DNA of 40,486 nt from Rhodobacter sp. GTDB taxonomy: Bacteria; Pseudomonadota; Alphaproteobacteria; Rhodobacterales; Rhodobacteraceae. The notes beneath the pieces were generated by a model. That model made no database searches and was not told the origin of the DNA. It was given only the letters and a program-made list of their open reading frames with translations. Where the stretch lies: positions 1 through 40,486 of the forward strand of contig JADCEL010000043.1 of the NCBI GenBank assembly GCA_020250125.1, written 5' to 3'. The stretch's first letter is position 1; every line of letters starts with the position of its first letter. The position numbers were made by a program, and so were the translations under genes. Below, piece after piece: positions 15,790 through 24,642 of this stretch.

Positions 15790-18700
15790 TGCGGCGCTTT
15801 GTGATCCTTGTGGCGATGCTTCTGGCCGGCCCGGCGCTGGCGCAGGATGATCCGGGCTTTCTGGCGCGGTTCCTGCAGGACAGGCTGTCGGGCGCGGGCC
15901 GGTCGGTGCAGATCAGCGGGTTCCAGGGGGCGCTGTCATCGCACGCGACAATCCGCGAGTTGACCATTGCCGACGGGCAAGGCATCTGGCTGACGCTGCG
16001 GGGCGTGACGCTGGACTGGAACCGGGCGGCGGTGCTGCGCGGCGAAGTCTCGGTCAATGAACTCAGCGCCCGTGAAATTGTGGTGGTCCGCCCGCCAGAG
16101 GCGGGGGAATCCCTGCCCTCGCCCGAAGCCAGGGGGTTTTCCCTGCCGGAACTGCCGGTTTCGGTGAACATCGGCCGCGTCGCCGCCGGACGGGTCACGC
16201 TGGGCGCGGCCGTGCTGGGCGAACCCCTGGAAGCCACGCTTGAGGCATCGCTGCGTCTGGCGAATGGCGAAGGGCAGGCGGCGCTTTCCCTGATCCGGAC
16301 GGATGGCGGGCCGAAAGGCCAGTTGACCCTGGACGCGGGGTATTCGAACACCACCCGCGTCCTGACGCTGGACCTGTCGGCCACAGAAGACGCCGGGGGA
16401 ATAGCGGCCACAAAGCTGGGCCTGCCGGGCGCGCCGCAAACGGAACTGTCCATAAAGGGGCAGGGGATCATCGACTCGTTCACGGCAGAGATCAGGCTGG
16501 CAACCGATGCGGTGGACCGGCTGGCAGGGCGCGTCTCTCTTTCCGTGGCGGATGATGGAACGCGGGGGTTTACCGCGACGCTGGCGGGAAATCCTGCGCC
16601 ATTGTTCCTGCCCGAACATGCCGGATTCTTCGGAACCGACGTGCGTCTGGACGCAGCCGGGCAACGCAGCCCGTCCGGTGCCATGGACCTGAGCCGCCTG
16701 TCCGTCCGGACCGAAGCGCTGTCCCTGGACGGAACGCTGTCGCTGGCACCCGGCGGCTTGCCGGTGCGCTTTGCGCTGACCGGGCGCGTTGCACATGCGG
16801 CAGGCACGCCCGTGCTGCTGCCGCTGGCGGGGCCGGAAACGCAAGTGACCGAAGCCGAGATCGCCCTGGACTATGACGCGGCGCAGGACGAAGGCTGGCG
16901 CGGCAGTGCCAGCCTGCAGGGCCTGAGGCACCCCGGCCTGGCCGTGGACCGCGCCCTGATCAACGGGTCCGGGCGGATCGGAACCGGGCCGCAGGGCAGG
17001 GTGGTGGGGGCCACGCTTCGCCTGGCGGCGGCAGGGCTGCGTCCGGCCGACCCCGCGCTGGCACAGGCGCTGGGCGATGCAACCACGGGAAAGATCAAGC
17101 TGTCCTGGCTGGAGGGCCAGCCGCTGAACCTGTCACAGCTTATGCTTGCCGGATCGGGCTATACCATCGACGCGCGGGGGAAGATCACCGGGCTTGCCAC
17201 GGGGCTGGGCCTTGACGGCACCCTGCAGGCAGAGACAGGCGACCTGTCGCGCTTTTCCGGCCTTGCCGCGCGCCCACTTGGCGGCGCGGCGGCGCTGCGG
17301 ATTTCGGGCAAAGGCAGCCTGCTGGGCGGCGACTTCGACCTGACGGGCGAGGTTGGCGGGACGGACATGACACTTGGTCAGCCCGAGGTGGACAACCTGC
17401 TGAAGGGCGCGGCAAGGGTCGGCTTTTCGGTGGCGCGGTCCGGGGCGGGAACCGAAATCAGGGCGCTGGACCTGACGGCGGCGACCCTGGCCGTCACCGC
17501 CGGCGGCTGGCTGCGCAGCACGGGAAGCGACCTTGCGGCAAATCTGCGCTTTGACGACCTGCGCACGCTGGGGCCCGCCTATCGCGGCGCTCTCGGCGGG
17601 CAGGCGCGCGTGACCGGCACGGCAGCGAACGGCACCCTGACGCTGGAGGCAACGGGCAGCAACCTTGGCATCGGGCAGGCACAGGCCGACCGGATGCTTG
17701 CGGGCAAGACCACGCTGGCGCTGTCCCTGCGGACCGAAGACGGGGCGTTGCGGATTGACCGGGCCGACCTGACGAACCCGCAACTGTCAGTGAAGGCAAC
17801 GGGGCAGGCGGCGGACGGCGTACGGCAGATCGACCTTTCTGCCCGGCTGGCCGACCTTGGGCTGTTCGTGCCCGAGTTTCCGGGCGCGCTGAGCTTGGCC
17901 GGCCGCGCCGTGGATGACGGCGCGGGCTATGTCCTTGATCTGCGCGGCACCGGGCCAGGCAAGATCGCCGCCGAAGTGACCGGGCGGGTGGCACCGGACG
18001 CCACGCGGGCCGATATCACCGTCACCGGCACGGCCCAGGCTGCGCTGGCCAACCCCTTCATCCAGCCGGGCAGCGTCAACGGGCCGCTGCGGTTCAACCT
18101 GCGCCTGAACGGGCCTATCGCGCTGCGGTCGCTGTCGGGGACGGTATCGCTTGGGAACGGCAGGGTTGCACTGCCGGTTCTGGGCCTTGCGCTGCAGGCG
18201 GTCGAGGCGCAGGCCGAACTGGCCGGCGGAACGGCCACCGTGACCGCCGGCGCAGGTGTGGCTGCGGGCGGCAGCATCGCGCTGCGTGGCACGATCGGGC
18301 TGACCCCGCCGTTCCCCGGCGACCTGACAGTGACACCGCGCGACATGGTGCTGCGCAACCCCGATCTGTTCGAGACGCGGGTCAATGGCGCGGTCCGGGT
18401 TGCCGGGCCGCTGACCGGCGGGGCACTCATCTCAGGATCGCTGACCCTGCCGGAAACCGAAATCCGCGTACCCTCTACCGATATCACGGCAGCCGGGGCC
18501 ATTCCCGACATCGCGCACCGCAACGAACCTGCCGCCGTCCGGGCAACGCGGGCGCGGGCCGGCCTGCTGGACAGCGGAGCGCGCGCGCGCAACGGGGTAT
18601 CACGCCCCTATGGTCTTGACCTGACGATCAGCGCGCCAAACCGGGTGTTCATCCGGGGCCGGGGGCTTGACGCCGAGCTGGGCGGCACCCTGCGGCTGGG

Positions 18701-19301
18701 CGGAACCACGCAGGCCGTGGTTCCCAGCGGCGGGATCGACCTGATCCGTGGTCGCCTTGACATTCTGGGGCGGCGGCTTGACCTGACAGACGGGTCAATC
18801 CGGCTGGAAGGCAGTCTTGACCCGCGCCTTCGGGTCGTGGCCACCAATTCAAGCGACGGGGTGACAAGTTCGGTCATTCTGGATGGCAGCATCAGCGAAC
18901 CGCTGATCAGCTTTGCCTCCAGCCCGCAGTTGCCGGAAGAAGAGGTTCTGGCACATCTGCTGTTCGGCCGGCAGCTGACCTCGCTGTCGCCGCTTCAGGC
19001 CGCCCAGCTTGCCAATGCCGTGGCCACGCTGGCGGGACGGGGGGGCGAGGGCATCATCAGCAAGCTGCGCCGGAATTTCGGGCTGAGCGACTTCGATCTT
19101 GTATCCGACGGCAACGGCGGCACATCGCTTCGGCTGGGGCGCTATGTGGCGAAGAACATCTATACCGAGGTGATCGTCGGGTCCGAGGGAACAAGCCAGC
19201 TGAACCTGAACCTTGAAGTGCGCCCGGGCGTCACCTTGCGCGGATCGGCGGATTCCGCAGGCGACACCGGCATCGGGATTTTTGTGGAAAGGGATTACTG
19301 A
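15789..19301 (+). CDS. tamB: translocation and assembly module inner-membrane protein TamB
   Basis: The 1170-residue protein has an N-terminal hydrophobic anchor/signal (MRRFVILVAMLLAGPALA) and a very long beta-rich periplasmic body typical of TamB and related bridge-like lipid-transfer proteins. The C-terminal DUF490 region is clear: EEEVLAHLLFGRQLTSLSP, LSDFDLVSDGNGGTSLRLGR, YVAKNIYTEVIVG and a final VERDY. It spans the periplasm to TamA and is thought to take part in outer-membrane protein assembly and phospholipid transport. The ATG at 15789 overlaps the tamA stop. A much longer open frame upstream is antisense-like noise inside tamA. Its 3' end overlaps the convergent BrkB gene by 7 bases. 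Confidence 0.95.
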   Translation: MRRFVILVAMLLAGPALAQDDPGFLARFLQDRLSGAGRSVQISGFQGALSSHATIRELTIADGQGIWLTLRGVTLDWNRAAVLRGEVSVNELSAREIVVVRPPEAGESLPSPEARGFSLPELPVSVNIGRVAAGRVTLGAAVLGEPLEATLEASLRLANGEGQAALSLIRTDGGPKGQLTLDAGYSNTTRVLTLDLSATEDAGGIAATKLGLPGAPQTELSIKGQGIIDSFTAEIRLATDAVDRLAGRVSLSVADDGTRGFTATLAGNPAPLFLPEHAGFFGTDVRLDAAGQRSPSGAMDLSRLSVRTEALSLDGTLSLAPGGLPVRFALTGRVAHAAGTPVLLPLAGPETQVTEAEIALDYDAAQDEGWRGSASLQGLRHPGLAVDRALINGSGRIGTGPQGRVVGATLRLAAAGLRPADPALAQALGDATTGKIKLSWLEGQPLNLSQLMLAGSGYTIDARGKITGLATGLGLDGTLQAETGDLSRFSGLAARPLGGAAALRISGKGSLLGGDFDLTGEVGGTDMTLGQPEVDNLLKGAARVGFSVARSGAGTEIRALDLTAATLAVTAGGWLRSTGSDLAANLRFDDLRTLGPAYRGALGGQARVTGTAANGTLTLEATGSNLGIGQAQADRMLAGKTTLALSLRTEDGALRIDRADLTNPQLSVKATGQAADGVRQIDLSARLADLGLFVPEFPGALSLAGRAVDDGAGYVLDLRGTGPGKIAAEVTGRVAPDATRADITVTGTAQAALANPFIQPGSVNGPLRFNLRLNGPIALRSLSGTVSLGNGRVALPVLGLALQAVEAQAELAGGTATVTAGAGVAAGGSIALRGTIGLTPPFPGDLTVTPRDMVLRNPDLFETRVNGAVRVAGPLTGGALISGSLTLPETEIRVPSTDITAAGAIPDIAHRNEPAAVRATRARAGLLDSGARARNGVSRPYGLDLTISAPNRVFIRGRGLDAELGGTLRLGGTTQAVVPSGGIDLIRGRLDILGRRLDLTDGSIRLEGSLDPRLRVVATNSSDGVTSSVILDGSISEPLISFASSPQLPEEEVLAHLLFGRQLTSLSPLQAAQLANAVATLAGRGGEGIISKLRRNFGLSDFDLVSDGNGGTSLRLGRYVAKNIYTEVIVGSEGTSQLNLNLEVRPGVTLRGSADSAGDTGIGIFVERDY

Positions 19302-20125
19302 GCGCGCCTTGGCATCACCGCGTTCAGGGCCGCGCCCAAAAGCACGGCGTAAGAGCTGAACCAGAACCACATCAGCAGCACCACAACCGCACCGATAGAC
19401 CCGTAGATCTGGTTGTAGCTGCCGAAATTCGCCAGATACAGCATGAAGGCGCGCGATGCGGCCGCCCAAAGAAGCGTGGACAGGATCAGGCCGGGCAGGA
19501 TGCGCGGGCGGGTCCGGGATAGGTGGTTGGGGCCGAAACGATAGGCCAGCGCCACACCGAAGATCACGACCGAAAGACCCAGAATTTCATTCACGATTTC
19601 AAACAGACGGGCTGAATCCGGGCCCATCGGCAACACCGCCAGCAACAGCGGCACCACCACTGCCGCCAGAACCGAAACCAGCGCCACCGCGATCAGCGTG
19701 GCTGTCAGGAATACGGCCTGAACCGCGTGCCACATGCCACCGCGCGGCGAGGTGCCATAGGCGGCATCCAGCCCCTGGATCAGCGCATCAACCCCGGCGC
19801 GGGCGGACCAAAGGGCAAAAAGGGTGGACAGGATGGTGGTGGCACCAAAAGCATCGCCATTCGACGAAATCAGGGCCTGGACCTGCGTATCCAGCACCTT
19901 GAAAGCATCGGCAGGCAGAAAATCCTGCAACAGCGCGATCTGCCCCCGGATCACCTCGGGGTCTGACGCAAAGCCCCACAGCGCAATGACGGCCGCAGCG
20001 GCGGGAAAAATCGCAAGAAAGCCGAAAAAGGCGACCCCTGCCGAAATCAGCCCAAGCTTGGCATCGAAACTGCGGTGCCAAAGAAGGTTCGCGGTATGGA
20101 TGATGGGGTGGGAAAGACGGAACAT
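19295..20125 (-). CDS. YihY/BrkB family inner-membrane protein
   Basis: The product (276 residues from the ATG at 20125) has about six membrane segments. It shows the YihY/BrkB pattern: an N-terminal AKLGLISAGVAFFGFLAIFP, a conserved middle ARAGVDALIQGLDAAYG, and a last helix pair with YGSIGAVVVLLMWFWFSSY. The family was once called ribonuclease BN by mistake. It is a group of integral membrane proteins of uncertain role, possibly transporters. No good ribosome-binding sequence precedes either the ATG or the in-frame TTG at 20143 (282 residues), so the start is uncertain. It is a single gene convergent with tamB. Confidence 0.9.
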   Translation of the reverse strand: MFRLSHPIIHTANLLWHRSFDAKLGLISAGVAFFGFLAIFPAAAAVIALWGFASDPEVIRGQIALLQDFLPADAFKVLDTQVQALISSNGDAFGATTILSTLFALWSARAGVDALIQGLDAAYGTSPRGGMWHAVQAVFLTATLIAVALVSVLAAVVVPLLLAVLPMGPDSARLFEIVNEILGLSVVIFGVALAYRFGPNHLSRTRPRILPGLILSTLLWAAASRAFMLYLANFGSYNQIYGSIGAVVVLLMWFWFSSYAVLLGAALNAVMPRRAQ

Positions 20126-20241
20126 CGGGGCCTGTCGGGTCAACCTGGCCGGGCGGGCAGGCCCTGCATTAGGCGGTCAGTGGCGGCTTTCGTCAATCCG
20201 GCGCGGCAGTCTGTTGCAGAAAACGGCAGGGCGTTGCGTGG

Positions 20242-20691
20242 TCATCCCGGATCGCCCAGTTCCAGCCTTGTGCGCAGTTTCCGCAGGATCGGAAGCATGG
20301 TGCGCAGCCTGGGTTCGCCCAGCGCCTGAACGATATCGGCGATCAGGGGTGTGATCGCCTGAACGGCGGCATCGCGCGCGGCACGGCCCGACGGGCTGAT
20401 CGCCACGAACTTGCGGCGGGCATCATCCCAATCGGGGCGGATATGAACATGGCCGGCCCATTCCAGCTTGGTCAGGGTGTTGGTCATCGCGCCGCGCGTG
20501 ACGTGGAACGCGCGCGCCAGTTGCGCCGGGCTGCGTTCGTCATTGACGCGCGACAGATGATTGAGCACGGAAAACTGCGACAGTTCCATGCCGCGTGGCA
20601 GCAGCTTGGCGATCCGGCTGCGGGCAAGCTGATCTGCCGTCAACAGTTCGCTGAACAGGGCTACGGCAATATCTTCGGCCTTGTCGCTCAT
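20242..20691 (-). CDS. MarR-family transcriptional regulator
   Basis: The 149-residue protein is an all-helical winged-helix regulator. Recognition-helix region LARAFHVTRGAMTNTLTKLE is followed by the wing with DDARRKFVAISPSGR, the typical MarR DxR pattern. Proteins of this family act as dimeric repressors that often respond to small phenolic or oxidising ligands; the ligand here is unknown. The ATG at 20691 overlaps the stop of the upstream amidase gene by one base (TGATG); a GTG at 20694 is an alternative. Co-translation with comF-grxC-amidase genes suggests that it regulates this cluster or is simply carried along. Confidence 0.88.
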   Translation of the reverse strand: MSDKAEDIAVALFSELLTADQLARSRIAKLLPRGMELSQFSVLNHLSRVNDERSPAQLARAFHVTRGAMTNTLTKLEWAGHVHIRPDWDDARRKFVAISPSGRAARDAAVQAITPLIADIVQALGEPRLRTMLPILRKLRTRLELGDPG

Positions 20692-21521
20692 CACGGGCCA
20701 TCAAAGGGTCGGTCATGCGACAGGGATGGCACGCGGGCACGGGCGCGGGCCACCTCGGCCAGATCGATGTCGGCAAAGACGACGCCGGGATCGGTGCCCG
20801 CATCGGCCAGAACCTCGCCCCAGGGGGCAATGACCAGGCTGTGCCCATGGGTACGGCGCCCCTTGCCCCGGACTTCGGCGTGAAAGCCGGTCTGGGCCGG
20901 GGCAAGAATGAAGCACCCCGTCTCGATCGCGCGGGCGCGCAGCAGGGTTTCCCAATGCGCAGCCCCCGTGATGTGGTTGAAGGCGGCGGGCACCGTGATG
21001 ATCTGCGCGCCACCCTGGGCAAGGCGGCGATACAGGGCGGAAAAGCGGATGTCATAACAAACCGTCAGACCCAGAATGCCGAAGGGCGTTTCGGCCAGAA
21101 CCGCCCGCGCGCCGGGCCGGTAGCTTGCAGATTCGCGGTAGGTTTCCGCCTCTGACAGGGTCACATCGAACATGTGGATCTTGTCATAGCGGGCGGTGAT
21201 TGCGCCGGTCGGATCGATCAGCAGGCTGCGGTTGGCAAAGCGGCCGCCGTCTTCGCGCGTCTTCAGGCCCAAAGAGCCGATCAGCAGCCAGATGCCGGCG
21301 CGCGCCGCCTCGGCCCGCAGCGCGGCAAGCGTGGGATCGCTGTCTTCGGGGTGCAGGATATCCTGCTGGCGCGCGCGGTTCGAGGACAGGGCGTTGGTGC
21401 ATTCCGGCGTCAGGACAAACCCGGCCCCGCCCGCGGCCGCCGCGCGGACCAGGGCAAGGGTCTGCGGCAGATTGCCGGCCGGGTCATCGGTTACGGTCAG
21501 CTGCACCAGCCCGGCGCGCAT
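20691..21521 (-). CDS. carbon-nitrogen hydrolase (nitrilase superfamily, Nit/omega-amidase-like)
   Basis: The 276-residue cytoplasmic hydrolase has the Glu-Lys-Cys triad: Glu40 in LTPECTN, Lys114 in YDKIHMFD and Cys155 in LTVCYDIRF. FNHITGAAHWE follows. DKIHMFDV and VCYDIRFS are typical of the Nit1/Nit2 branch. Eukaryotic Nit2 is an omega-amidase and Nit1/yeast Nit2 removes deaminated glutathione, so a metabolite-repair role is likely. Its position next to the grxC gene makes deaminated glutathione an attractive but unproven substrate. It starts with ATG three bases after the grxC stop, and its own stop overlaps the marR start. Confidence 0.9.
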   Translation of the reverse strand: MRAGLVQLTVTDDPAGNLPQTLALVRAAAAGGAGFVLTPECTNALSSNRARQQDILHPEDSDPTLAALRAEAARAGIWLLIGSLGLKTREDGGRFANRSLLIDPTGAITARYDKIHMFDVTLSEAETYRESASYRPGARAVLAETPFGILGLTVCYDIRFSALYRRLAQGGAQIITVPAAFNHITGAAHWETLLRARAIETGCFILAPAQTGFHAEVRGKGRRTHGHSLVIAPWGEVLADAGTDPGVVFADIDLAEVARARARVPSLSHDRPFDGP

Positions 21522-21524
21522 CGG

Positions 21525-21782
21525 CTAGCCTGCCAGCAGCGGGTCAAGCTTGCCCGCCCTGTCCAGTGCGTAAAGATCATCGCAGCCGCCGACATGGGTT
21601 TCGCCCACGAAGATCTGCGGCACGGTGCGGCCACCGTTCGACCGCTGCATCATTGCCGCGCGCAGGCCAGTGTCGCGGCTGACGTCATATTCGGTAAAGA
21701 CCACGCCCTTTTGCGTCAGCAGCCGCTTTGCGGCGTGGCAATAGCCGCACAGCGGCGAGGTGTAGATTTCAACGGGTTTCAT
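21525..21782 (-). CDS. grxC: glutaredoxin 3
   Basis: The 85-residue protein is a class I dithiol glutaredoxin that reduces disulfides with glutathione. The active site is CGYC (12-15), followed by the usual TVPQIFVG cis-Pro segment and the GG-Asp pair (VGGCDDL) that binds glutathione. The usual site in GrxC is CPYC; here Pro is replaced by Gly. The length is exactly that of the family. AAGGATCAGG precedes the ATG. It follows comF by 35 bp and precedes the amidase gene by 3 bp. Confidence 0.94.
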   Translation of the reverse strand: MKPVEIYTSPLCGYCHAAKRLLTQKGVVFTEYDVSRDTGLRAAMMQRSNGGRTVPQIFVGETHVGGCDDLYALDRAGKLDPLLAG

Positions 21783-21817
21783 GGCCTGATCCTTGCGCCC
21801 ACCGCGACTATAGGGAT

Positions 21818-22540
21818 TTAGGCATCCTTCGCAACGCGCGCCAGCACCAGAACCGAAACCGAGGCGGCACCGGCGGCACGGCAGGCATCCGCCCCTGCGG
21901 CCAGGGTGGCACCAGAGGTCATCACATCATCCACCAGCAGAACCGGACGGTCCTTGATCCGGGCGGCATGGCGCGGATGAACGCGGAAGGCGTCGCTGAC
22001 GTTGCGGAACCGCCCCGGCCTGTCGCGCCCCTCCTGGCTGCGGGTGTTGCGGCGGCGTTGCAGCAGATCCGGGCAATGCGCCAGCCCCGCCTCGCGGGCG
22101 ACATGCGCCGAAAGCAGGGCGGCCTGATTGTACCGGCGCGTCAGCAGCCGCAGCCAGTGCAGCGGAACCGGGGCCACGACCATTCCGGACTGAAGAAGCG
22201 GGCCCGCAACGCGCATCATCCACCCTGCCGCCGGCCGGGCCAGATCTGTCCGGTCGCCATGTTTCAGCGCGAGAATCATCCGCCGGGCGGTATCGCGGTA
22301 CAGCACGGCGGCACGGCCCCTGACCCAGGGCCTGGCCATGGTCAGGCAATCGTCGCACAGCACCGCATGACCGGGGTCTTCACCCGGCAGTGGCGCCCCG
22401 CACAGATCGCAGACAAGGCCGCTGATGAACGCGGTGTCGCGCCAGCAGGGTCCGCACAGCCCGAAATCCTGCGTGACGGGCGCATCGCAGACAAGGCATT
22501 GTGGCGGATAGACCAGATGAAGGGCGGCTTGCAATCTCAT
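21818..22540 (-). CDS. ComF family phosphoribosyltransferase-like protein
   Basis: The 240-residue protein has an N-terminal set of Cys pairs (15/18, 29/32, 44/47, 62/65), the usual double zinc-binding module of ComF/GntX proteins. It is followed by a type I phosphoribosyltransferase domain with the PRPP loop VLLVDDVMTSGAT. In naturally competent bacteria ComF helps single-stranded DNA handling during transformation; in most proteobacteria its role is unclear. The ATG at 22540 is chosen because AAGGGG lies before it and the homologous N-terminus begins at this point. It is divergent from the methyltransferase-like gene, with 23 bp between the starts. Confidence 0.9.
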   Translation of the reverse strand: MRLQAALHLVYPPQCLVCDAPVTQDFGLCGPCWRDTAFISGLVCDLCGAPLPGEDPGHAVLCDDCLTMARPWVRGRAAVLYRDTARRMILALKHGDRTDLARPAAGWMMRVAGPLLQSGMVVAPVPLHWLRLLTRRYNQAALLSAHVAREAGLAHCPDLLQRRRNTRSQEGRDRPGRFRNVSDAFRVHPRHAARIKDRPVLLVDDVMTSGATLAAGADACRAAGAASVSVLVLARVAKDA

Positions 22541-22563
22541 CCCGTACCCCTTAGCTGCCCGCC

Positions 22564-23403
22564 ATGCAGATGCCCCCGATCCTGACCGACCGTGCCGCCC
22601 TGGCCCGTTACCGCGACCGCGCCGCACGCGACCCGGCCCTGTTCCTGCAGCAGGATGCCGCCGGCGAGATAGAGGAAAGACTGGGCGAGGTTAACAGAAG
22701 GTTTACGCAGCCTGCCGTCATCACGCCTTTCGCCGACCTGTGGCGGGCGCGGATGCCAGAGGCGCGGATCATTGCCGATGATGATGTTCTTGATCTGGCA
22801 CCCGGCGCGCATAATCTGGTGATCCATGCGCTGTGCCTGCACTGGTCCAATGATCCGGTTGGGCAACTGGTCCAGTGCCGGCGGGCGCTGTGCCCTGACG
22901 GGCTGTTCCTGGGGGTGCTGTTCGGCGGCCAGACCCTGGCGGAACTGCGCGCCTGCCTGGCCGAGGCGGAAGTTGCCGTCACAGGCGGGCTGTCGCCCCG
23001 CGTCCTGCCGATGGCCGAGATCCGGGATCTGGGCGGGGGGCTTCAGCGCGCCGGTTTTGCCCTGCCGGTGGCAGACAGCACCATCCGCACCGTGACCTAT
23101 GCCGATACAGGCAGGCTGATGGCCGACCTGCGCGCCATGGGTGAGGCAAATGCGCTGGCGGGGCGGCTGCGCCGACCGACGGGGCACCAGGTCTTTTCCC
23201 GGACGGCCGCGCTTTATGCCGCCGGTTTTCCCGCCCCCGAGGGCCGCATCCGCGCAACGTTCGAGATGATCTTCCTGACAGGCTGGGCCCCGGATGACAG
23301 CCAGCCCAGGCCGCTGCGCCCCGGATCGGCGGCCAGGCGGCTGGCCGATGCCCTTGGGTCCGTCGAACAGCCGCTGCCCCCTGCGACCCTGCGCGGCAGT
23401 TGA
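22564..23403 (+). CDS. methyltransferase-like protein, NDUFAF5/BioC type, SAM motif degenerate
   Basis: The 279-residue protein resembles the NDUFAF5 (complex I assembly factor) group. It has FxRxxxxxxRDRAA-like N-terminal helices, then LVIHALCLHWSNDPVGQLVQCRRALCPDGLFLGVLFGG, which corresponds to the conserved centre of these proteins, described here by its parts LHWSNDP and LCPDG. The expected SAM-binding loop (DLGCGxG) is absent; the corresponding region reads RRFTQPAVITPFADLW. Human NDUFAF5 acts as a protein hydroxylase, so loss of a canonical methyltransferase site need not mean loss of function. The first ATG is used; a second lies six bases on, and neither has a clear ribosome-binding site. 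It precedes hemH by 58 bp on the same strand. Confidence 0.75.
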   Translation: MQMPPILTDRAALARYRDRAARDPALFLQQDAAGEIEERLGEVNRRFTQPAVITPFADLWRARMPEARIIADDDVLDLAPGAHNLVIHALCLHWSNDPVGQLVQCRRALCPDGLFLGVLFGGQTLAELRACLAEAEVAVTGGLSPRVLPMAEIRDLGGGLQRAGFALPVADSTIRTVTYADTGRLMADLRAMGEANALAGRLRRPTGHQVFSRTAALYAAGFPAPEGRIRATFEMIFLTGWAPDDSQPRPLRPGSAARRLADALGSVEQPLPPATLRGS

Positions 23404-23461
23404 CGCCGCAGCAGATGCGGTTACATCCCGACGTGACCCTTCTGAAGACAGGACAACCCCG

Positions 23462-24565
23462 ATGCTGGATGCCAGGGACAGTCAGGCCCCTTCCCACGCC
23501 GCTGCGGCCCTGATACCGCCGGGACAAGACCGGCTTGCCCATGCGCCGGCCGATCATCCACCCGTGCGGCGGGCCAGGATCGGTGTGCTTGTGGCAAACC
23601 TGGGCACCCCGGACAATTATGATTACTGGTCGATGCGCCGCTACCTGAACGAGTTTCTGTCTGACAAGCGTGTCATCGACTATGCAAGCTGGAAATGGCA
23701 ACCGCTGCTTCAGTTGATCATCCTGACCAAACGCCCCTTCAGCAGCGGCGCGAATTACCGGCTGATCTGGAACCACGAAAAGGGCGAAAGCCCCCTGATG
23801 ACCATCACCAGGGATCAGACCGCAAAGATCGCCGATGCGCTGCGCGCCCTGCACGGACCGGACGTAGTGGTGGATTTCTGCATGCGCTACGGCAATCCGT
23901 CCACCGACTCCAGGGTCAGGGCGATGGTCGAGGCCGGCTGCGAGAAGATCCTGTTTTTCCCGCTGTATCCGCATTACGCCGGGGCCACGTCGGCAACCGC
24001 GAATGATCAGTTCTTCCGGTCGCTGATGAAGGAAAAGCGCCAGCCTGCGGCGCGCACCGTGGCGGAATACTTTGACCATCCGCTCTATATCGATGCGCTT
24101 GCGCAATCGGTCGAGCGGGCCTATGCGGCGCTTGACCATCGCCCGGATGTTCTCGTGGCCAGCTATCACGGGATGCCGAAACGATACCTGATGTCAGGCG
24201 ACCCCTACCATTGCCAATGCGCCAAGACCTCGCGCCTGCTGCGCGAGCGTCTGGGCTGGGACAAGGGCACGATCGACACAACCTTCCAGTCGGTGTTCGG
24301 GCCGGAAGAATGGCTCAGGCCCTATACCGTCCAGCATGTGGCAGAACTGGCAAAGCAGGGAAAGACGCGCATCGCCGTCATTGCGCCGGCATTCTCGGCC
24401 GACTGCATCGAAACGCTGGAAGAAATCAACGGAGAAATCCGCGAGGCCTTTGAACATGCGGGGGGCCAGGTTTTTTCCTATATCCCCTGCCTCAACGGTG
24501 ACGAGGCGCATATCCGCGCATTGGTCGGCGTCATCGAGGAAAATCTTCGCGGCTGGATCACCTGA
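23462..24565 (+). CDS. hemH: ferrochelatase
   Basis: The 367-residue enzyme inserts ferrous iron into protoporphyrin IX, the last step of haem synthesis. Motifs include VANLGTPDNYDYWSMRRYL, the active-site His236 in SYHGMPKRYL, GDPYHCQCAKTSRLL, FQSVFGPEEWLRPYT, and APAFSADCIETLEEI with the catalytic Glu. Cys251 and Cys253 lie in the segment that is a candidate ligand site in some bacterial ferrochelatases. The first 35 or so residues are an extra, Ala/Pro/His-rich extension relative to short ferrochelatases. ATG at 23462 follows AGGAC. A possible promoter lies just upstream (TTGACG near 23400 and TACATC 16 bp on). A terminator follows the gene. Confidence 0.95.
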   Translation: MLDARDSQAPSHAAAALIPPGQDRLAHAPADHPPVRRARIGVLVANLGTPDNYDYWSMRRYLNEFLSDKRVIDYASWKWQPLLQLIILTKRPFSSGANYRLIWNHEKGESPLMTITRDQTAKIADALRALHGPDVVVDFCMRYGNPSTDSRVRAMVEAGCEKILFFPLYPHYAGATSATANDQFFRSLMKEKRQPAARTVAEYFDHPLYIDALAQSVERAYAALDHRPDVLVASYHGMPKRYLMSGDPYHCQCAKTSRLLRERLGWDKGTIDTTFQSVFGPEEWLRPYTVQHVAELAKQGKTRIAVIAPAFSADCIETLEEINGEIREAFEHAGGQVFSYIPCLNGDEAHIRALVGVIEENLRGWIT

Positions 24566-24591
24566 CCGGGCAACGCCACGTTGCACAAACA

Positions 24592-24624
24592 GAAAAGACG
24601 GCGGATATCACCCGCCGCCTTTTC
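24592..24624. terminator. bidirectional rho-independent terminator
   Basis: GAAAAG (24592-24597) pairs with CTTTTC (24619-24624), and CGGCG with CGCCG inside, separated by one mismatch and a 9-base loop. The A-run on one side and T-run on the other make it work for hemH (plus strand) and for the small membrane gene (minus strand). Confidence 0.75.
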
Positions 24625-24642
24625 CATGATCTGTCCGGCGGA

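Noticed and set aside
23400..23430. Short inverted repeat CCGCA-N5-TGCGG upstream of hemH as a regulatory site
   Set aside because: The 5-bp stem is short enough to occur by chance in such high-GC DNA and no Fur- or Irr-like motif is evident.
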